From NCBI RefSeq assembly GCF_007644105.1, contig NZ_VFAC01000004.1, positions 62,001-126,000 of the forward strand: a DNA stretch of 64,000 bases, written 5' to 3'. The stretch is from Elioraea rosea (GTDB taxonomy: Bacteria > Pseudomonadota > Alphaproteobacteria > Acetobacterales > Acetobacteraceae). Position 1 is the first letter of the stretch. Each line of letters opens with the position of its first letter. Below are positions 1-8,665 of this stretch, in pieces. The translations under genes and the position numbers were made by a program. Under the pieces are notes generated by a model. That model was not told where the DNA came from. It ran no database searches and saw nothing but the letters and a program-made list of their open reading frames with translations.

Positions 1-1157
1 TCATCCACCGTGATTTGAACCGCCACGCCGCCATTGGGGCGGACGAAGCGCGCAGCACCGAGCCAGACATGCGCCGCATGGCGCCGCGCATTGTCGACGA
101 GGTTCGTCACGCAGCGGCGCATCGCATCGGTGCGCAGCGGCAGGACGAGCTGGCGCTCCGCCTCCACCGTCACCTCCGTGCCGTTGCGCCGCGCCTTGGC
201 CGCGACCTCCTCGAGCAGCTCCGACACGTCCGCCGCCTGGGCCTGCTCGGTTCCCTCGCCGCGCGCGAAGGCGAGATAGGCCTCGATCATCCGCTCCATC
301 TCGGCAAGGTCGCCCGAAAGCGCCTCGGCCTCCTCGCGGTCCTCGTCGGGCAGGCGGGGGGCGAGCATGGCAAGCCCGAGCCGCATCCGCGTGATCGGCG
401 TGCGCAGGTCGTGGCTGACGCCCGCGAGCATCTCGGTGCGCTGCGACAGGAACCGCGCCACGCGCTCGCGCATCCTGTTGAAGGCCACCGCCGCCTGGCG
501 CACCTCGTCCGCCCCTTCAGGCTTGATCGGCGCGACGTCTCGCCCCTTGCCGAAGGCCTCGGCCGCCGAGGCGAGGCGGCGGATCGGCTTGACCTGGTTG
601 CGCATGAACAGCACGGCGATGGCGAAGACGATCAGCGCCGACCCGATCAGCCAGAGCACGAACACCGTGACCGTTCCGGTAAAGAGCCGTTTCGCCGGCG
701 CCTCGACATGCAGGAGCGCATTGGGAAGCTGCACCTGGATCTCGACCGCGCGCTCCGACCGCGGCCAGGTGATGCGGAAGGGCAGCCGCACACGCTCCTC
801 GATCGCCGCTGCGAGCTCGTCCTCCGCCGGCCCGGTGCGGATGTCGGGCTCGTCCGGAAGCACCCCGCCAGGCTCTAGGCGGAGCACGAGCTCGAGCCGC
901 GACAGCGCCTCGTTCGTCACCCAGACGAGAGTCTCGGGCCGCGGGTCGCGCTCCAGCGTCTCGACGATGAAGCCGATGTCGCCCGCGACCGCGGAGGCAA
1001 GGCGGCGCGATACGACCTCCCAGTGCGTGCCGTAGAACACCTGCAGCGCCACGGCCTGGAGCACGATCAGCGGCGTCACGATGATCAGCACCGAGCGCCC
1101 GAGCAGGCTTCTCGGCAACACGCGCTTGACGTGGGCGAGCAGGCCGCGTGCGATCAC
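1..1157 (-). CDS. EnvZ-like sensor histidine kinase, C-terminus cut by window edge
   Basis: Membrane sensor kinase that probably phosphorylates the OmpR-type regulator encoded just upstream. Reading leftward from a GTG at 1157, the protein has a first membrane segment at about residues 20-42, a periplasmic sensor region, a second segment at about 160-185 and a HAMP linker. The dimerisation helix contains the phospho-acceptor histidine in GVSHDLRTP (about His249), followed by an N-box (CVTNLVDNARRH). The rest of the ATPase domain lies beyond base 1. The GTG starts 13 bases after the regulator's stop, so the two are one transcript. An ATG three codons upstream is out of frame and closes at once. 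The family is clear; the signal sensed is unknown. Confidence 0.9.
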   Translation of the reverse strand, partial: MIARGLLAHVKRVLPRSLLGRSVLIIVTPLIVLQAVALQVFYGTHWEVVSRRLASAVAGDIGFIVETLERDPRPETLVWVTNEALSRLELVLRLEPGGVLPDEPDIRTGPAEDELAAAIEERVRLPFRITWPRSERAVEIQVQLPNALLHVEAPAKRLFTGTVTVFVLWLIGSALIVFAIAVLFMRNQVKPIRRLASAAEAFGKGRDVAPIKPEGADEVRQAAVAFNRMRERVARFLSQRTEMLAGVSHDLRTPITRMRLGLAMLAPRLPDEDREEAEALSGDLAEMERMIEAYLAFARGEGTEQAQAADVSELLEEVAAKARRNGTEVTVEAERQLVLPLRTDAMRRCVTNLVDNARRHAAHVWLGAARFVRPNGGVAVQITVD

Positions 1158-1170
1158 GCGCTCCCTCCCA

Positions 1171-1878
1171 TCAGCCGGGCCTCAGCACGTAGCCCCTGCC
1201 CCGCACGGTCTGCAGGAAGGCGGGCTCGCGCGGGTCGGGCTCGATCTTGCGGCGAAGCCGCGTGACCTGAACATCGATCGCGCGCTCGCCCGCGTCCTCC
1301 TGTCCGAGCGCCGCGGCAAGGTCCTCGCGCGTCAGCGTCTCGCCTGCACGGGAGGCGAGCGCGCCGAGAAGCGCTGCCTCGCCGCTCGTCAGCCGCACCG
1401 GCTCGCCGTTCCTGACGAGCAGCCCGCGCGCAGGGTCGAACGTCGCCTCGCCGAGGCGCACGGGGCCGGCGCTGGGCGCCTGCGCGGCCGGGGCGGCGAG
1501 GCGACGCAGGATCGTGCGGATCCGCAACGAAAGCTCGCGCGGCTCGAAGGGCTTTGGCAGGTAGTCGTCGGCGCCGCGCTCGAACCCGGCGATGCGGTCC
1601 TCCGGCGTGCCGCGGGCGGTGAGCAGAACGACCGGCACGTCGCGCTCGCGCCGCACCGCCTCTGCAAGGTCGAGCCCGCTCTCGCCAGGCATCATCACGT
1701 CGAGCACGATCAGGTCGAACGCCATCAGCTTCAGGAGGTGGCGCGCCTCGGCGGCATCGGCCGCGGCCGTCACGCGGAACCCCTCGCGCTCGAGGAAGCG
1801 GCGCAGCAGGTCGCGCAGCCGCTGGTCGTCGTCGACGACGAGGAGGTGGTAGGCCTCGGACGCGGCGCCGCTGGCCAT
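1171..1878 (-). CDS. OmpR/PhoB-family response regulator (PetR-like)
   Basis: Two-component response regulator of 235 residues. The receiver domain has the acidic pocket (VVDDDQ), the phospho-acceptor aspartate in IVLDVMMPG and the conserved lysine in YLPKPF. The winged-helix DNA-binding domain ends in VQVTRLRRKIE and TVRGRGYVL. The ATG at 1878 shares a base with the stop of the upstream MarR gene; a GTG one codon earlier is also possible. The order MarR, OmpR regulator, EnvZ-like kinase is compact and translationally coupled. In Rhodobacter capsulatus a MarR-like PetP and an OmpR-like PetR are encoded together beside petABC. The resemblance here is in gene order and family only, so the symbol is withheld. 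Confidence 0.92.
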   Translation of the reverse strand: MASGAASEAYHLLVVDDDQRLRDLLRRFLEREGFRVTAAADAAEARHLLKLMAFDLIVLDVMMPGESGLDLAEAVRRERDVPVVLLTARGTPEDRIAGFERGADDYLPKPFEPRELSLRIRTILRRLAAPAAQAPSAGPVRLGEATFDPARGLLVRNGEPVRLTSGEAALLGALASRAGETLTREDLAAALGQEDAGERAIDVQVTRLRRKIEPDPREPAFLQTVRGRGYVLRPG

Positions 1879-2390
1879 CACGCGACCTTGCCGCTCTCCC
1901 GGTCCTTCGCCTGGCCCGCCTCGATGCGGGCGCGCGCATCCGCCCCCATCATGCCGAGCATGACGCGGCGGAAGCCTTCGACCGCCTGCGCGCCTGATTC
2001 GCGGTAGGCGCGCGAGATGGTGTCGCGCTGGCGCTCGAACAGGCGGCGCTCGAGCGCCTGGCCCTTCTGCGTCAGGGTCAGCAGCCTCTGGCGGCGGTCG
2101 TTCCGCCCCGGCGCATGCACCACGTAGCCGCCTTCGACGAGCGGCTTCAGCACCCGGCCGAGCGATTGCTTGGTGATGCGCAGGATGGCGAGAAGCTCCG
2201 ACACGGTGATGCCCGGGTGCCGGCCGACGAAGTGCAGCACGCGGTGATGCGCCCGCCCCATGTCGAGCTCGGCGAGGATCGCGTCCGGCCCCGCCGTGAA
2301 GTCCCGGTAGCCGAAGAAGAGGAGCTCCATCCCGAGACGGATCTCCTCCTCGCGGAGGAACAGGAGGGAAGCGGCACCGCGGGCATCCAT
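1878..2390 (-). CDS. MarR-family transcriptional regulator (PetP-like)
   Basis: Winged-helix regulator of 170 residues. The core helix-turn-helix lies in the stretch GITVSELLAIL followed by ITKQSLGRVLKPL (about residues 60-85), and the wing contains RNDRRQRLLTLT, the usual MarR wing signature. It is the first gene of a leftward operon with the response regulator and kinase, and its stop overlaps the regulator's start. It faces ilvE across a 153-base gap that holds an inverted repeat and a good promoter, so autoregulation is likely. A PetP-type role in controlling cytochrome bc1 is possible from gene order, but petABC is 7 kb away here. Confidence 0.88.
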   Translation of the reverse strand: MDARGAASLLFLREEEIRLGMELLFFGYRDFTAGPDAILAELDMGRAHHRVLHFVGRHPGITVSELLAILRITKQSLGRVLKPLVEGGYVVHAPGRNDRRQRLLTLTQKGQALERRLFERQRDTISRAYRESGAQAVEGFRRVMLGMMGADARARIEAGQAKDRESGKVA

Positions 2391-2435
2391 GCGCGTCAGT
2401 CTTTCCTGGGTTGACGGGTCGTTACGTCAGCAACG

Positions 2436-2464
2436 TTGACATATTAACCGACCGACCGTAGCGT
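2436..2464 (+). promoter_or_regulatory. Candidate sigma70 promoter for ilvE, with an upstream inverted repeat
   Basis: A consensus -35 (TTGACA, 2436-2441) is followed after 17 bases by TAGCGT (2459-2464), a 3 of 6 match to -10. Just upstream, CGTTAC and GCAACG (about 2420-2435) form an imperfect inverted repeat that could bind the divergent MarR protein. The 153-base gap 2391-2543 holds no gene. The -35 match is strong; the operator is speculative. Confidence 0.5.
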
Positions 2465-2543
2465 CGCCAAGGTTGCTCTTGAGGCATCACTCACGCAAGA
2501 AAGTTGCTCGAGAAGCAGCGGCAACATACCGAAGGATGCGCCC

Positions 2544-3440
2544 ATGGCCCTTGTTCCCTATGACGACCGCGACGGGCTGATCTGGCTCGATGGTGTCCTG
2601 CGCCCGTGGCGCGAGGTCAAGGTTCACGTTCTCACGCATGCCCTGCACTACGGCTCGGCCGTGTTCGAGGGCGAGCGTGCCTATGAAGGCCACGTCTTCA
2701 AGCTGACCGAGCACAGCCAGCGCCTGATCGACAGCGGCCGGATCATGGACATGCAGATCCCCTGGACGCTCGAGCAGATCGACGAGGCGACGAAGGCGAC
2801 GCTCGCGGCCTCGGGGCTGAAGGACGCCTATGTCCGCCCGATCGCCTGGCGCGGCTCGGAGATGATGGGGGTGGCGGGCCAGAAGAACACGATCCACCTC
2901 GCCATCGCCGTCTGGGAATGGGGCGCCTACTTCGCCGACAGGATGAAGGGCATTCGCCTCGACATCGGCGAGTGGCGCCGACCGCACCCGAAGACGGCGC
3001 CGACCGCGGCGAAGGCCGTCGGCCTCTACATGATCGCGACGCTGAACAAGCACGCGGCCGAGGCCAAGGGCTACGCCGACGCGCTGATGCTCGACTGGCG
3101 CGGCCAGGTCGCCGAGGCGACGGGCGCGAACATCTTCTTCGTGATCGACGGCGAGGTGCATACGCCCACGCCTGACTGCTTCCTCGACGGCATCACGCGC
3201 CGGACGGTGATGAAGCTCGCGCGGAACCGGCAGATGAAGGTGGTCGAGCGCGCGATCATGCCCGAGGAGATGGCCAAGGCGACCGAGTGCTTCCTTTGCG
3301 GGACCGCAGCCGAGGTCACGCCTGTCTCCGAGATCGGGCCCTACAAGTTCACGCCCGCCGACATCACCAAGACGCTTCTCGACGATTACGAGAAGACGGT
3401 GCGGATGAGCCCGGAGGAGGTCGCGAAGATCGCCGCCTGA
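2544..3440 (+). CDS. ilvE: Branched-chain amino acid aminotransferase
   Basis: PLP enzyme (fold type IV) of 298 residues that interconverts leucine, isoleucine and valine with their 2-oxo acids, using 2-oxoglutarate/glutamate. The early HALHYGSAVFEG stretch, the Schiff-base lysine in TAAKAVGLY (about residue 157) and the class IV signature ADALMLDWRGQVAEATGANIFF are all present. The length is normal for the family. The ATG at 2544 is the first in-frame codon after a good promoter. It is monocistronic, with a hairpin after its stop. An IlvE assignment is more likely than a D-amino acid transaminase because of the overall length and the EVKVHVLTHAL N-terminus. Confidence 0.95.
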   Translation: MALVPYDDRDGLIWLDGVLRPWREVKVHVLTHALHYGSAVFEGERAYEGHVFKLTEHSQRLIDSGRIMDMQIPWTLEQIDEATKATLAASGLKDAYVRPIAWRGSEMMGVAGQKNTIHLAIAVWEWGAYFADRMKGIRLDIGEWRRPHPKTAPTAAKAVGLYMIATLNKHAAEAKGYADALMLDWRGQVAEATGANIFFVIDGEVHTPTPDCFLDGITRRTVMKLARNRQMKVVERAIMPEEMAKATECFLCGTAAEVTPVSEIGPYKFTPADITKTLLDDYEKTVRMSPEEVAKIAA

Positions 3441-3457
3441 GACCGTTCGCGAAGGCT

Positions 3458-3479
3458 GCTGCCGCGGCCTGGCGGCAGC
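3458..3479 (+). terminator. Hairpin after ilvE
   Basis: GCTGCCGC (3458-3465) and GCGGCAGC (3472-3479) pair perfectly over 8 bp with a six-base loop. The bases that follow are AAATTCTC rather than a T run, so this would be a weak intrinsic terminator or a 3'-end stabilising hairpin. Confidence 0.45.
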
Positions 3480-3565
3480 AAATTCTCAAACGGGGTCAGA
3501 TATCCGTCGATCACGCTCGCCTGAAGCCAGTTGCCGGCACGCGCGGCGGCGGTTAAGCCCCGCGA

Positions 3566-5038
3566 GTGCCGAACGCCTCCGAACAGCCTTGGTTCCCTCG
3601 CGCGCTCGCGCTCGTCGGCGCGATCACGCTTCTGCGGGTGTTCTGGCTCGCCTTCAACACGCCGGATCTCTACGCGGATGAGGCGCAGTACTGGGTTTGG
3701 GCGCAGGACCTGCGCCTCGGCTACGTCACCAAGCCGCCGCTCGTCGCCTGGCTGATCGCCGGCACCACCGCTCTCTGCGGCCCGGGCGAGGGCTGTATCC
3801 GCCTTTCCTCGCCGCTTCTGCACGCAGGTACCGCGCTCCTGCTCTGCGCGACCGCGGCACGCCTCTTCGGCGCCCGCGCGGCACTCTGGGCCGCTTCCGT
3901 GTACGCGACGCTTCCGGCCGTCTCGGTCTCCTCCGCCATCGTCTCGACCGATGCGGCGTTGCTCTTTGCCTGGGCAGCTGCGCTCCATGCGCTCGTCCGG
4001 CTGCGCGAGGGTGCGGGCCTCGCCTGGTGGGCCGTGCTCGGGCTCTCGCTCGGGCTAGGGTTCCTCGCGAAATACGCGATGGTGGGCTTCCTCGGCGGGC
4101 TTGTACTTACCCTCATCCTCGACCGCGAGGCGCGCAGCACCCTGCTGCGCGGCGCGGGCCCGTGGCTCGCCGCAGCGCTCGCGCTCGCGGTTCTGACGCC
4201 GAACCTCGCCTGGAATCTCTGGAACGGGTTCGCGACCGTCCGCCATGTCGGGGAGAACGCCAACCTCGGCGGCGGCCCATCTTTCAACCCGATCCAGGGC
4301 CTCGAGTTCCTCGGCGCGCAGTTCGGCGTGTTCGGGCCGATCACCTTCGCGCTGCTTCTCTGGGTGCTGTCGCGCCGTGCCACCTGGGCCGACCCCGCAA
4401 CGCGCATGCTCGCGCTGTTCGCCGCCCCGATGGGCGCGCTGATGCTCGCCCAGTCCTTCGCGAGCCGCGCCAACGCCAACTGGGCCGCGCCCATCTACGT
4501 CGCCGGCACGCTGCTCGTCGTCGCCTGGGCGCTGGCGCAGGGGCGCGCGCTGCTCCTCCGCCTCTCCGTGGGCCTCCATGTCGCAGCGGCGCTGATCCTG
4601 TTCGCGGGGCCTCCGGCGGCAGAGGCCGCCGGCTTCTCGCTTCCGCGCGGCGCCGATCCGTGGATGCGGCAGAGGGGCTGGGCCACGCTTGGCGAGGCCG
4701 TCTCGCGCGTCGCCGCCGAGAACCGCGACGCGCGACTCCTGTTCGAGCAGCGCCGTGACATGGCGACGCTGATCTACTACGTCCGCCCCCACCCGCTCGA
4801 TGCGCGCATGTGGGAGGCGGACGGCATCGCCCGGAACGAGTTCGAGCTGACCGCCGCGCTCCAGCCGGGCGAGCGCGGCCCCCTCCTGTTCGTGACGCGC
4901 CGCGACACCGCACCCGATGTGTTCGCGCGCTTCGAGCGCGTCGAACAGGCCGGGCGCATCACCGTGCCGACGCACCGCAACGCCGCGCTGCGCTACACGC
5001 TCTGGCGGCTCGAGGGGTTCCGCGGCTACCGCGACTGA
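3566..5038 (+). CDS. GT-C (PMT/ArnT-type, GT39/GT83) membrane glycosyltransferase
   Basis: Polytopic inner-membrane protein of 490 residues that would transfer a sugar from a polyprenyl-phosphate donor to a lipid or protein acceptor. The acidic catalytic motif of the family is visible in the first periplasmic loop (DLYADEAQYWVWA, about residues 33-45), followed by GYVTKPPLVAWL. At least eight hydrophobic segments follow, then a soluble C-terminal region from about 380. The chosen start is a GTG at 3566, since no in-frame ATG precedes the conserved DE motif. No LPS or arn genes flank it, so acceptor and sugar cannot be told. It ends 34 bases before an unrelated kinase gene. Confidence 0.85.
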   Translation: MPNASEQPWFPRALALVGAITLLRVFWLAFNTPDLYADEAQYWVWAQDLRLGYVTKPPLVAWLIAGTTALCGPGEGCIRLSSPLLHAGTALLLCATAARLFGARAALWAASVYATLPAVSVSSAIVSTDAALLFAWAAALHALVRLREGAGLAWWAVLGLSLGLGFLAKYAMVGFLGGLVLTLILDREARSTLLRGAGPWLAAALALAVLTPNLAWNLWNGFATVRHVGENANLGGGPSFNPIQGLEFLGAQFGVFGPITFALLLWVLSRRATWADPATRMLALFAAPMGALMLAQSFASRANANWAAPIYVAGTLLVVAWALAQGRALLLRLSVGLHVAAALILFAGPPAAEAAGFSLPRGADPWMRQRGWATLGEAVSRVAAENRDARLLFEQRRDMATLIYYVRPHPLDARMWEADGIARNEFELTAALQPGERGPLLFVTRRDTAPDVFARFERVEQAGRITVPTHRNAALRYTLWRLEGFRGYRD

Positions 5039-5072
5039 GCCTCGTGTCGCGACAGACGCGGCGCGGCGCGGA

Positions 5073-6563
5073 ATGCTACGCTCGGCCGGCATGCAGCCTG
5101 GCCACGACACAGCCCGACCGACGCGGAGCCTCACCGGCCTCCTGCTGCGCGTCACCACCGGCTTCGCGCTGCTCGCGCTCGCAGCGATCCTGCTTCCCGC
5201 GCTCGGCCGTGCCTGCCAGGACTGGCTGGAGTCGCGGGTCAACAGCGCGCATCTCGCCGCCCTCGCGCTTGAGGCGGCGGGCGAGGACATGCTCGACCCA
5301 CAGCTCCAGGACCAGCTTCTGACGCTCGCGGGCGTCGATCTCGTGTCGCTGCGCACCCCCGGGCGGCGCATCCTGCCGCTTGCCCGCGAGGGGCGGGAGT
5401 TCCAGGTCGGCAAGGTGATCGACCTCAGGACACTGTCGCTCCCCCGGGCAATCGTGCTCTCGATCGAGCTCCTGATCCGCGACGAGGACGGGCATGTCCG
5501 CGTCATCGGCGACGGCATCACCGAACCGACGACGGTGGTCGACCTAGTGATGGAACGGAAGCCGCTCGTCGCCGCGCTGCATGCCTCGATGGCGCGGATC
5601 GTCATCACCGGCGTGGTGATCGCCGTGATCGCCTCGCTCCTGCTCTTCGCCATCCTGCAGATGCTGCTCGCGCGGCCGATGCGGGCGCTGACCGACAGCA
5701 TCCGCCGCTTCGCCGATGACCCCGAGCGCCCGCTGCCCGAGCCGCGCGTGCGCCGGAAGGACGAGATCGGCGCCGCGACCGAGGCGATGGCGCAGATGCA
5801 GAGCTCGATCAGGCAGGACCTCTGGCGCAAGTCGCGCCTCGCCGCCCTCGGCACGGCGGTGGCGAAGGTGAACCACGACCTGCGCGGCGTGCTGGCCACG
5901 GCCCTTCTCGTATCCGACAGGCTCTCGGGCAGTTCCGACCCGAAGGTGCGCGCCTCCGCCCCGCAGCTCCTGGCCTCTATCGAGCGGGCCGTCGCGCTCT
6001 GCTCGCGCACGATGGAGTTCGTGCGCGAAGGGCCGCCGACGCTGAATGCGGCGCGGTTCGAGCTGAAGCCGCTGATCGAGGAAGCCGGCGCGGCAGCGAA
6101 GGCAGCGGCCTCGGCGGACGAGGCGCGCGTCTCGGTCATCGCCGATGCGCCGGGCGAGCTCGCCCTGGTGGCCGACCGGGAGATGCTGTTCCGCGTGGTC
6201 CTCAACCTCGCGCGCAACGCCATCGAGGCCGGCGCGACCCGGGTGACGGTCACGGCGCGGGAACGGGAGGGCGCCGTCTCGATCGAGCTCGCCGACAACG
6301 GCCGCGGCCTTCCCTCCGCGCTGGCGGCCGATCCGTTCAAGCCGTTCCAGTCCGGCCGACGCGGCGGCTCGGGGCTCGGACTCTCGATCGTGCGCGACCT
6401 CGTGCGCGCCCATGGCGGAGAGATCTCGGTCGCCGAGACGGGCCCCTCGGGAACTCGGTTCCATATCGGGCTGCCGCTCGATGCCACCGCCGAGCCGGAG
6501 GCAGAGGCGCCCCAGGCGCAGCCGCCCGCCCCACCCCCGCCAGAGCCGATCAGCGCTTCGTGA
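5073..6563 (+). CDS. Orphan sensor histidine kinase with HAMP domain
   Basis: About 496 residues from the ATG at 5073 (a second ATG at 5091 is equally possible; neither has a clear Shine-Dalgarno). It has a first membrane segment close to the N-terminus (LLLRVTTGFALLALAAILLP), a periplasmic region, a second segment (IVITGVVIAVIASLLLFAIL) and a HAMP linker. The H-box reads VNHDLRGVLAT, and the ATPase domain shows NLARNAIEAG, ADNGRG and GGSGLGLSIV. The C-terminus is a proline/glutamate-rich tail. No response regulator is adjacent, so the partner is unknown. A longer reading frame upstream of 5073 overlaps the glycosyltransferase and is not needed. Confidence 0.88.
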   Translation: MLRSAGMQPGHDTARPTRSLTGLLLRVTTGFALLALAAILLPALGRACQDWLESRVNSAHLAALALEAAGEDMLDPQLQDQLLTLAGVDLVSLRTPGRRILPLAREGREFQVGKVIDLRTLSLPRAIVLSIELLIRDEDGHVRVIGDGITEPTTVVDLVMERKPLVAALHASMARIVITGVVIAVIASLLLFAILQMLLARPMRALTDSIRRFADDPERPLPEPRVRRKDEIGAATEAMAQMQSSIRQDLWRKSRLAALGTAVAKVNHDLRGVLATALLVSDRLSGSSDPKVRASAPQLLASIERAVALCSRTMEFVREGPPTLNAARFELKPLIEEAGAAAKAAASADEARVSVIADAPGELALVADREMLFRVVLNLARNAIEAGATRVTVTAREREGAVSIELADNGRGLPSALAADPFKPFQSGRRGGSGLGLSIVRDLVRAHGGEISVAETGPSGTRFHIGLPLDATAEPEAEAPQAQPPAPPPPEPISAS

Positions 6564-6575
6564 GCGCGTGGCGCG

Positions 6576-6776
6576 TCAGGTCTCCGGCTCGTCGCGCTCG
6601 ATGCGCGAGGAATCGAGCGTGCGGTCACGCTGCCTCCGACGCGCGGTCTCGGCATCGTCATCGGCCTTCGCCGCCTTGTCGCGGCCATGCACGGCGCGAT
6701 TGGCCTCGGCCTTCGCCTGCTCTTCGGCCTTCGCGCGCGCCTTGCGTACGCGGCGCAGGTTGACGATCTCGCCCAT
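6576..6776 (-). CDS. DUF4169 family small protein
   Basis: A 66-residue protein starting MGEIVNLRRVRKARAKAEEQ, highly charged, predicted as one long helix, matching the DUF4169 family of short alphaproteobacterial proteins as I know it. Function is unknown. It lies leftward between an orphan kinase and a rightward AEC transporter, with its 3' end 12 bases from the kinase stop. The ATG at 6776 is chosen because the conserved GEIVNLR start of the family begins there; upstream in-frame sequence is the antisense of the transporter. Confidence 0.75.
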   Translation of the reverse strand: MGEIVNLRRVRKARAKAEEQAKAEANRAVHGRDKAAKADDDAETARRRQRDRTLDSSRIERDEPET

Positions 6777-6824
6777 GGCGCTGCCCTCCCGCGGCGTTGC
6801 CGCCGCTCCGTGCCCGGCCCGATC

Positions 6825-7757
6825 ATGACAGAGGTGCTCTCCGCTGTCCTGACCACCGTCGTGCCGGTCTTCGCGCTGGTCGCGCTCGGGTTCGTATCGG
6901 TCAAGCAAGGGTATATCGACGCCGCGGCCCAGCGCGGGCTCGTCATCTTCGCCTTCAACCTCGCCGCACCCGCGCTTCTGTTCTCCGCCGGCGTCTCCTC
7001 CGAGGGCGCGGGCGGGCGGGCGGCGGTCGCGTTCTTCGCCGGCTGCCTCGCCACCTACGGGCTCGTCTACCTGCTCGGCAAAGGCCCGCTCGGGCTCGGC
7101 ATGGCCGAGGCGGCACTGACGTCGCTCAACGCCGGCTTCGGCAATGTCGTCGCCATGGGCATCCCGCTCACGCTCGCGGCCTATGGGCGCGAGGGGCTCG
7201 AGACGCTTCTCGGCATCGTCGGCCTGCACTCGCTCGCGCTGGTGGGGCTGACCACCGTCCTGCTCGAGCTCGCGCTTCGTGGCGCAGGCTCGGTTCGGGC
7301 GTTCGGCAACGTCGCGCTCGCCGTCGTCTCGAACCCGATCGTCGCGGCCCTTCTCGCGGCCATCCTGTGGCGGCTGCTCGGACTGCCGCAGCTGCCCGGG
7401 CCGATCCGCGCCACGCTCGACCTGCTCGGCTCGGCGTCGGCGCCGGTCGCGCTCGTCTCACTCGGTGCCGGGCTTGCCGCGTTCCGCCTCGGCCATGCCT
7501 GGCGCGAGGTGGCGGTCGCGGGGCTCGCGAAGCTCTTCGTCATGCCAGCGCTCGTGTTCCTCGCCTGCCGCGCCATCGGCCTCTCCCCGGCGGAGACGGC
7601 CGTGACGGTGACGGCCGCCGCCTTGCCGACAGGCTCGAACCCTGTGCTGCTCGCCGTGCGCTACGGCCTCGGCGCGGACCGTGCCGGCGCCACGGTGGTC
7701 GCCTCCACCCTCGTCTCGGTGGTCACGCTCTCGGGCCTGGTCGCTCTGTTCCGCTGA
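6825..7757 (+). CDS. AEC-family transporter (auxin efflux carrier/malonate type)
   Basis: Integral membrane protein of 310 residues with about ten hydrophobic segments in two five-helix halves, as expected of the AEC family. The N-terminus MTEVLSAVLTTVVPVFALVALG is the typical first helix. Members export or import organic acids, auxin-like compounds or sulfoacetate; substrate cannot be read from the sequence. The chosen ATG at 6825 removes an N-terminal extension that would overlap the DUF4169 gene antisense. A dienelactone hydrolase starts 74 bases downstream, behind its own ribosome binding site. Confidence 0.85.
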   Translation: MTEVLSAVLTTVVPVFALVALGFVSVKQGYIDAAAQRGLVIFAFNLAAPALLFSAGVSSEGAGGRAAVAFFAGCLATYGLVYLLGKGPLGLGMAEAALTSLNAGFGNVVAMGIPLTLAAYGREGLETLLGIVGLHSLALVGLTTVLLELALRGAGSVRAFGNVALAVVSNPIVAALLAAILWRLLGLPQLPGPIRATLDLLGSASAPVALVSLGAGLAAFRLGHAWREVAVAGLAKLFVMPALVFLACRAIGLSPAETAVTVTAAALPTGSNPVLLAVRYGLGADRAGATVVASTLVSVVTLSGLVALFR

Positions 7758-7831
7758 GACGCCAGGCTGCGGGGTTGCACGACAGGCCCGGCTGCGTCAT
7801 CGGAGAGGGACAAGCGAAACGGGAGGACCAG

Positions 7832-8500
7832 ATGGGCAGGACCATCACGCTCACGGCATCGGACGGCCACACGCTCTCTGCCTATGCGGCAGGGCCGGAG
7901 GACGCGACGCGCGCGCTCGTCGTGGTGCAGGAGATCTTCGGCGTGAACCATCACATGCGGACCGTGTGCGACCGGTTTGCCGCCGAAGGCTACGCCGTGG
8001 TCTGCCCCGCCCTGTTCGACCGCACGCAGCGCGGCGTCGAGCTCGGCTACACGGGCGAGGACGTCGCCCGCGGCCGCGAACTTCGCGGCCAGGTGCCCGA
8101 GGCGGGGCCGGTGCTCGACATCGAGGCCGCCGCCGCGGCGCTGCCGAAGGGCGCGAAGCGTGGCATCGTCGGCTATTGCTGGGGCGGAACGGTTGCCTGG
8201 TGGGGCGCGACGCGGACGAAGAGCTTCGCGGCAAGCTCCTGCTGGTATGGCGGCGGCATCGCCGGCACGCGCACGGAGGCGCCGCACTGCCCGGTGCAGA
8301 TGCATTTCGGGGAGAAGGACGCCTCGATCCCGATGAGCGATGTCGAGGCGATTCGCGCCGCCCAGCCCGGCGTCGAGATCTTCGTCTATGAGGGAGCGCA
8401 ACACGGCTTCGGCTGCGACGAGCGCGGCAGCTTCAGCAAGCCCGACTCCGACCTCGCCCAGAAGCGGACGCTGGCCTTCTTCGGAAAGCATCTTTCGTAG
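7832..8500 (+). CDS. Dienelactone hydrolase family protein
   Basis: Soluble alpha/beta hydrolase of 222 residues. The dienelactone hydrolase nucleophile is the cysteine in GYCWGG (where most hydrolases have serine), the aspartate is in GEKDASIP and the histidine in GAQHGFGC. The oxyanion region VVVQEIFGVN is also present. These enzymes open dienelactone to maleylacetate in chloroaromatic degradation, but most genomic copies have other or unknown ester substrates, and no aromatic pathway genes flank it. GGGAGGA lies about five bases before the ATG. Tandem hairpin repeats begin immediately after its stop codon. Confidence 0.9.
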   Translation: MGRTITLTASDGHTLSAYAAGPEDATRALVVVQEIFGVNHHMRTVCDRFAAEGYAVVCPALFDRTQRGVELGYTGEDVARGRELRGQVPEAGPVLDIEAAAAALPKGAKRGIVGYCWGGTVAWWGATRTKSFAASSCWYGGGIAGTRTEAPHCPVQMHFGEKDASIPMSDVEAIRAAQPGVEIFVYEGAQHGFGCDERGSFSKPDSDLAQKRTLAFFGKHLS

Positions 8501-8655
8501 GCCCTCAGACGCCGGGCGCCGCCTCCGGCGGCTTGGCTCGCGGAGTTTCTTCATGCCCTCAGGCGCCGGGCGCCGCCTCCGGCGGCTTGGCTCGCGCCAG
8601 GGGGCGCGGCGCGCAGTTCGCACGCTTGAAGCAAAGGCCCTCAGGCGCCGGGCGC
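8501..8655. repeat. Tandem hairpin repeats, two 42-bp copies plus a partial third
   Basis: Two copies of a 42-base unit (8501-8542 and 8555-8596) differ at one base, the ninth (A in the first, G in the second). A third copy (8637-8655) keeps only the first 19 bases. Each full copy contains GCCGCC-tcc-GGCGGC, a perfect six-bp stem. The block separates two convergent genes, the dienelactone hydrolase and mtnP. It resembles REP/BIME-like intergenic palindromes or duplicated terminators. Confidence 0.8.
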
Positions 8656-8665
8656 GGCGAGACCG

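Noticed and set aside
4055-7054. A leftward open frame of 999 codons across the glycosyltransferase, the orphan kinase and the first part of an AEC gene.
   Set aside because: It is a shadow of recognised proteins; composition is low-complexity serine/arginine/alanine.
8501-8655. A CRISPR-like array.
   Set aside because: Only two full copies, spacer 12 and 40 bases, and each copy is an internal palindrome; this is not a CRISPR layout.
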